Shown piece by piece: positions 60,162-64,000 of a DNA stretch of 64,000 nucleotides. The stretch's first letter is position 1, and every line of letters starts with the position of its first letter. The position numbers and the translations under genes are program-made. Source of the stretch: Acidimicrobiaceae bacterium (GTDB taxonomy: Bacteria > Actinomycetota > Acidimicrobiia > Acidimicrobiales > Ilumatobacteraceae); NCBI GenBank assembly GCA_024641005.1, contig JAHEDX010000013.1, positions 1 to 64,000 on the forward strand, in the 5' to 3' direction. The notes under the pieces are model-generated. The model was given only the letters and a program-made list of their open reading frames with translations. It searched no databases and was not told the origin of the DNA.

Positions 60162-61355
60162 TCAGAGTCGCTCGATGATGGTGCCGGTGCCCAGCCCGCC
60201 GCCACAGCACATCGAGACGAGGCCGTAGCGGCCCTGGGTGCGCTCGAGCTCGTACAGCGCCTTGGTGAGCAGGAACGCGCCGGTACCGCCGAGAGGGTGG
60301 CCCAGCGCGATGGCGCCGCCGTTCGGGTTGGTCTTGTCGAGATCGGCGCCGACCTCCTTGGCCCAGGCCAGTACGACCGACGCGAAGGCTTCGTTGATCT
60401 CGAACGTGTCGATGTCGTCGATCGACAGGCCCGTGCGTGCGAGCAGCCGTCGCGTCGCATCGATCGGGCCGGTCAGCATCAGGACCGGGTCGACACCCAC
60501 GAGGCAGGTGTCGACGACACGGGCCCGAGGGGTCAACCCCAGCTCGTCCGCCTTCTGCTCGGTCATCATCAACACTGCCGCAGCGCCATCGGAGATCTGC
60601 GATGAGTTGCCGGCCGTGTGCACGCCGTTCTCGCGCCCGACGGGCTTGAGCGTTGCGAGCTTCTCGAGGGTGGTCTCACGCAGGCCTTCGTCCCGCGACA
60701 CCCAATGGGTAGTGCCGGTCGGGTCGCCCTCCTCGTCGAGATCGGGTGCCTCGATCTCGATGTACTGGCCGTCGAACCGCCCCTCCGCCCACGCCCGGGC
60801 GGCGCGCTGCTGCGAGGCGAAGCCGAATGCATCCGTGTCATGACGTGAGATGCCCCACTTGTCAGCGATTCGCTCGGCGCCCTCGAACTGCGAGGTCATC
60901 TCGTAACGATCGAAGTAGGTCTTCGGGATCGGGACACCGAGCCCTAACTTCTTCGACGAGTTCGAACCGATCGGGATCCGGCTCATCAGCTCGACCCCGC
61001 ACGAGACGGCAACATCGACGACGCCGGATCCGATCAGCGAGGTGGCCAGGTTGGTCGCCTGCTGGCTCGAACCGCACTGCGTGTCCACCGTGGTGGCAGC
61101 GGTCTCGAGTGGCAGGCCGGCGGACAGCCACGCCGTGCGGGTGACGTTGAAGCTCTGTTCGCCGACCTGGCTGACGCAGCCCCCGACGACTTGGCCGACC
61201 TCGGCCGGGTCGATCCCCGAGCGCTCGATCAGCGACGACTGGACCCGAGCGAGTACCTCGGCCGGGTGCAGCGAGGAAAGGCCGCCCCCGCGGCGACCGA
61301 TCGGAGTGCGGATCGCGTCGACGATGACGACGGAACGAGCGTTCGAAGATGCCAT
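60162..61355 (-). CDS. Thiolase (acetyl-CoA acetyltransferase family)
   Basis: A 397-residue thiolase. The acyl-carrying C94 lies in TVDTQCGSSQQA, the activating H353 in NPNGGAIALGHPLGGTGA, and the second Cys at 383/384 in SMCCGGGLGTG; NEAF is at 321-324. It would split 3-ketoacyl-CoA in beta-oxidation or condense acetyl-CoA units. The sequence resembles the FadA5-like/steroid-lipid thiolases common in actinobacteria, but no sterol genes are near. The ATG is supported by a TACGCT box seven bases upstream. Confidence 0.93.
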   Translation of the reverse strand: MASSNARSVVIVDAIRTPIGRRGGGLSSLHPAEVLARVQSSLIERSGIDPAEVGQVVGGCVSQVGEQSFNVTRTAWLSAGLPLETAATTVDTQCGSSQQATNLATSLIGSGVVDVAVSCGVELMSRIPIGSNSSKKLGLGVPIPKTYFDRYEMTSQFEGAERIADKWGISRHDTDAFGFASQQRAARAWAEGRFDGQYIEIEAPDLDEEGDPTGTTHWVSRDEGLRETTLEKLATLKPVGRENGVHTAGNSSQISDGAAAVLMMTEQKADELGLTPRARVVDTCLVGVDPVLMLTGPIDATRRLLARTGLSIDDIDTFEINEAFASVVLAWAKEVGADLDKTNPNGGAIALGHPLGGTGAFLLTKALYELERTQGRYGLVSMCCGGGLGTGTIIERL

Positions 61356-61362
61356 GTCACCC

Positions 61363-61368
61363 AGCGTA
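61363..61368 (-). promoter_or_regulatory. Predicted -10 box, thiolase gene
   Basis: On the minus strand TACGCT ends 7 nt before the ATG at 61355. Confidence 0.45.
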
Positions 61369-61389
61369 CGAACTGGAGGTCGCGTCAGT

Positions 61390-61893
61390 TCAGTCGAGAT
61401 CCTCACGCACGAGATGCGCCGAGAGGTGGTACTGCATCGGCAGGCCGACCGCCGACATGTGCAACTCGTAGTCGAGGATGTCGTCCTTCAGGCGAAACTT
61501 CCGTTCGACTGCAGTCACCGACTTCGCCGTCGAACTGAGAGCGACGCTCGTCGTGGCGAGTTCGATCAGGAGCGCTCCGTCGAGGGCGATCTCGACCGTG
61601 CCTTCCTCGATCTCGGTGACGCCGGTGGGATGGCTCAGGACCACCTCGATCCGGCCGGGCGCCGGAAACCGCCAGTACCCGGCTTCGGCGTGCATCGGTT
61701 GACCGGGTTGACCGGCGGTCCCGATCGACCGGGTGCGCTGTTGATAGGCGAGGAAGGGTTTGCCGACGTGGCTGAACGTCACCGATTCGCTGTAGTCGAA
61801 CGGGTCGATCGACGGGTAGTCGCCGTGCCCGACGCCGGTCCACGTCCCCAGAAGGGCCGTGACATGGGAGAGGTGGGGGTGCACGCCGGTCAT
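61390..61893 (-). CDS. Nitrobindin-like haem beta-barrel protein (DUF1794/FABP-like)
   Basis: A 167-residue lipocalin-like beta-barrel. LLGTWTGVGHGDYPSIDPF is the hallmark GxWxGxGxGxYP start of nitrobindins, bacterial THAP4-related proteins that bind ferric haem and interact with nitric oxide or peroxynitrite. The C-terminal MQYHLSAHLVRED contains the His expected to hold haem iron. Its ATG overlaps the GntR regulator stop by four bases, so the two are co-expressed, which is an unusual pairing. Confidence 0.86.
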   Translation of the reverse strand: MTGVHPHLSHVTALLGTWTGVGHGDYPSIDPFDYSESVTFSHVGKPFLAYQQRTRSIGTAGQPGQPMHAEAGYWRFPAPGRIEVVLSHPTGVTEIEEGTVEIALDGALLIELATTSVALSSTAKSVTAVERKFRLKDDILDYELHMSAVGLPMQYHLSAHLVREDLD

Positions 61894-62690
61894 GGCATCG
61901 GGTCTGGGCAGTCGACCATCGTGAGCCGAAGTTCACTGCGCTGGCCGGCGGTCCAATCGGCGACGAAGGTGAACCGACTCCCGCGGATGGTCGTGACGCG
62001 CCACTCGAGCGGTTCGCCACTGAAGGTGCCGAGCCGCTGTATCGAGAACACCGCCTCGCCATCATCGAGTTCGAGGCAGGCGCAGTCATCGGTGGTCGGG
62101 ATCGCGGGATGGATGCGTTCCCAGCCCTCGTTGGGGCGTTTTCCGATCGTGCGATCGAGTTCGTTGTACAGCGAGGTGTGAGTGAAATCGGCGTCGAGCA
62201 GGGGTTCGGCGATCTCGGCGGGCAGCCAGATCCGATCGATGGCGAGTGGAAGGTCCCCGGCGTACCGCACCCGATCGATCAGCACCAGTGGAGCGTCGGC
62301 ATCGAGCCCCAGGTGCGACGAGGCCTCGGCGTTGACGACCCGGGAGAGTGCCCGGACCTTGCTGTGTTGCGGGACGCCTGACTCCTCGACCACTTGGAAC
62401 AAGCTGTAGAGGGATCCCAGCGACCGTTCGAACGTGCGGTGATCCACCGAGGTGCCGACTCCTCGGGCCCGATGCAGGATGCCGCTCGCTCCGAGCTGGC
62501 TGACCGCGTGTCGGGCCGTGTGCCGGCTGACGGCGTAGATCTCCATCAACTCACGATCTGTCGGAAAGCGTCGCTCGAACTCGCCGAGCTCCATACGACG
62601 TCTGAGCTCGTGTTCGAGCTGCGACCAGAGGGGGAGTGCGCTGTCTCGATCGAGGGAGCGCGATCCCTCCGCGAAATCGTCGCTGCTCAT
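61890..62690 (-). CDS. GntR-family (HutC-type, UTRA domain) transcriptional regulator
   Basis: A 266-residue repressor-type protein. Residues about 18-85 are the winged helix: PLWSQLEHELRRRM, the recognition-helix part YAVSRHTARHAVSQL and the wing GASGILHRARGVGT. Residues about 100-260 are a UTRA effector domain (PLVLIDRVRYAGDLPLAIDRIWLP), which in relatives binds small acids, sugars or acyl compounds. The ATG follows GGGAGG (62700-62705) with nine bases spacing, so this message has a leader. An inverted repeat 44 bases upstream is a candidate operator. Confidence 0.93.
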   Translation of the reverse strand: MSSDDFAEGSRSLDRDSALPLWSQLEHELRRRMELGEFERRFPTDRELMEIYAVSRHTARHAVSQLGASGILHRARGVGTSVDHRTFERSLGSLYSLFQVVEESGVPQHSKVRALSRVVNAEASSHLGLDADAPLVLIDRVRYAGDLPLAIDRIWLPAEIAEPLLDADFTHTSLYNELDRTIGKRPNEGWERIHPAIPTTDDCACLELDDGEAVFSIQRLGTFSGEPLEWRVTTIRGSRFTFVADWTAGQRSELRLTMVDCPDPMP

Positions 62691-62733
62691 CTTGTCGCGC
62701 CTCCCATGTGCTGTCGATATGCCGTCATGAAGT

Positions 62734-62747
62734 TAGCGAGGACGCTA
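62734..62747. promoter_or_regulatory. Candidate operator upstream of the GntR gene
   Basis: TAGCG and CGCTA flank the four bases AGGA in the 113-base gap before the regulator. Autoregulated GntR proteins usually bind such short inverted repeats near their own promoter. The arms are only five bases, so chance is not excluded. Confidence 0.35.
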
Positions 62748-62803
62748 GCGGCCACCGCGTACTCGATGCCCTGCCGCGTGTCGACGCTGGCTCCGGGCAT
62801 CGG

Positions 62804-64000
62804 TCAGGTCGTTGTCCGATAGGCGCTGGGCTCGGGCTTGAGCGGTCGGGCATACCAGAGCGGTCGGCGCAAGCCGCCTGGTCCGGGAGCCGGTCTGGTC
62901 TTGGTGAGCCAGTCGAGGTAGGCCTCGCGCGACTTGGCAGTGTCGACCACCACATCGCCGTACTGGTCGCCGGCTTCGGCGGGTGTCACGCGTACCCGTT
63001 GATGCCAACACTGCATGCCGGAGATGGGGTCGGGTTGCACCGAGAACGTGAGGTTCTGGTGCACACCCGTGTCGTTCCACCAGATTCGTTGGGTGTCGGG
63101 GTCGCCATCGGGCCCGGAGTCCCAGGTTCGCATGCCGTGCTCACGGGTCAACTTCCAGTTCGAGCCGTCGTGGTCGATCCTGGCCTTGCCGGCGCCGAAC
63201 GAGCGAGCCTTGTCCTCCTCGATCCGCCAGCGACCCATGTGGTGGGACGCCGCGACGACCCCGGGGCGGATGCCCTCGGTGCGCCACGCGGCGATCACGA
63301 AGTGGCCGATGCGGGTGGTGATCCGTACCAGGCCCTCCTCTTCGATCCCGAGCTGTTCGGCATCTCTGGGATGGATCCAGAGCGGATGACGGTGACTGAT
63401 CTCGTTGAGCCACTTCGAGTTGCCCGATCGGGTGTGGATGAGCGTGGGAATCCGGAACGTGGGCAGCAGGATCCGCTCGTTGCCGGCGATGTCGAGGTCT
63501 TCCCAGTGGACGTGTGACGGGATCCACTTCGGTGTCGCGTACTCGGGCCATCCCCAGTCCTTCAGGGTGGTCGAGAACAACTCCAGCTTCTTGGACGGCG
63601 TGGGGAAGCCTTCCTTGATCTCGCCATCGACCTCGACGGCGGGCGAACCGTCACCCAGTTTGGCCAGTGTGAGGTCGTCGAGCGTCTCGTCGCTGCCGTC
63701 CCAGGTGCCGATCGTGCCGGGCTTGCGGAAGACGCCGGAGTCGTCCTTGATGCAGTCGGCCACGTCGGCAGCCGATACCGCCTTCTCGTAGGGCTCGTAC
63801 ATGTCGCCCGGGACGGCGTACGCGCCCCGGTCGCGCATGTATTCGAGTGGCGTCACGCCTGCAGCCGCTGCGTCCTCGGCAAGACCAGGAACGCTGTCGG
63901 CGAACATGCGCCCGTAGTACTCGTCGACGCCCATCGCGGTGCCTGGCCGCTCGTCGCTCTCGAAGAACTTGCGCACGCCGAGCGAGCCGTCAGGGTCGAT
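62804..64000 (-). CDS. Molybdopterin oxidoreductase, C-terminal part
   Basis: The gene runs off the right edge; 398 C-terminal residues are visible, and the frame stays open to the last base. GNERILLPTFRIPTLIHTRSGNSKWLNEI and HPRDAEQLGIEEEGLVRITTRIG are the dinucleotide-binding barrel (molybdopterin-guanine-dinucleotide domain) of DMSO-reductase-family enzymes. The N-terminal Fe-S and catalytic parts lie outside the window. The sequence resembles large uncharacterised oxidoreductases found with 4Fe-4S partner subunits. Reaction cannot be told from this end alone. Confidence 0.86.
   Translation of the reverse strand: MDPDGSLGVRKFFESDERPGTAMGVDEYYGRMFADSVPGLAEDAAAAGVTPLEYMRDRGAYAVPGDMYEPYEKAVSAADVADCIKDDSGVFRKPGTIGTWDGSDETLDDLTLAKLGDGSPAVEVDGEIKEGFPTPSKKLELFSTTLKDWGWPEYATPKWIPSHVHWEDLDIAGNERILLPTFRIPTLIHTRSGNSKWLNEISHRHPLWIHPRDAEQLGIEEEGLVRITTRIGHFVIAAWRTEGIRPGVVAASHHMGRWRIEEDKARSFGAGKARIDHDGSNWKLTREHGMRTWDSGPDGDPDTQRIWWNDTGVHQNLTFSVQPDPISGMQCWHQRVRVTPAEAGDQYGDVVVDTAKSREAYLDWLTKTRPAPGPGGLRRPLWYARPLKPEPSAYRTTT

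Noticed and set aside
1-64000. CRISPR array, toxin-antitoxin pair, phage or integrative element
   Set aside because: I found no regularly spaced direct repeats, no integrase, transposase or recombinase, and no recognised toxin-antitoxin or restriction genes.

Overview
The window is high-GC, gene-dense DNA from an actinobacterium. A mycothiol S-conjugate amidase (Mca), two F420-type luciferase-like oxidoreductases, a Ku/LigD-polymerase pair, actinobacterial two-component and GntR regulators and many ATG/GTG starts support this. The secreted protein at 13328-15721 carries modules of a kind I associate with marine Acidimicrobiia (Ilumatobacter and relatives), so that class is my best guess. It is an inference, not proven by a marker gene. 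There are no rRNA or tRNA genes, no CRISPR array and no phage or insertion-sequence genes.

Layout. 1-4.5 kb: truncated PhyH oxygenase with a small coupled partner, DNA photolyase, cupin, cytochrome P450, VOC protein. 4.5-8.1 kb: paaABCDE, the phenylacetyl-CoA epoxidase operon, on the minus strand, every gene overlapping the next. 8.1-18.4 kb: metallo-beta-lactamase-fold hydrolase, acyl-CoA synthetase, a 640-residue Baeyer-Villiger monooxygenase, a ketopantoate-reductase-like protein, a secreted beta-propeller protein, an esterase-like hydrolase and a benzoate-CoA ligase-like enzyme. 18.4-28.6 kb: amidohydrolases, DUF302 protein, 3-methyladenine glycosylase, acetyltransferase, an F420-type oxidoreductase, a decayed alcohol dehydrogenase, a kinase-like/CrtC-like pair and small proteins. 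28.6-40 kb: PAS-GGDEF protein, sulfatase, dienelactone hydrolase, two MFS transporters, acetoacetyl-CoA synthetase, M24 peptidase. 40-52 kb: Ku plus LigD-type polymerase, lipoprotein serine hydrolase, PLP lyase-like enzyme, two-component system, acyl-CoA synthetase, amidase, thioesterase, F420-type oxidoreductase. 52-64 kb: STAS-like protein, rhomboid protease, GGDEF-EAL protein, PEBP lipoprotein, Mca, YdjC deacetylase-like protein, PLP enzyme, thermonuclease lipoprotein, thiolase, a nitrobindin/GntR pair and the end of a molybdopterin oxidoreductase.

How it works together. Much of the first 18 kb fits aerobic breakdown of aromatic and carbonyl compounds: ring epoxidation (Paa), Baeyer-Villiger oxidation of an aryl ketone, ester hydrolysis and CoA activation. 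Acyl-CoA synthetases, a thiolase and acetoacetyl-CoA synthetase elsewhere connect this to general acyl-CoA metabolism. c-di-GMP enzymes and a two-component system supply signalling; photolyase, Tag and Ku/LigD-polymerase supply DNA repair.

Two DNA-level signals stand out. First, 32 genes have an A....T-type -10 box ending exactly 6 or 7 nt before the start codon, which predicts leaderless mRNAs. I used this to choose several starts. Second, a roughly 52-60 bp intergenic element with GACGCAAAG/CTTTGCGTC arms occurs three times, each time between convergent genes.
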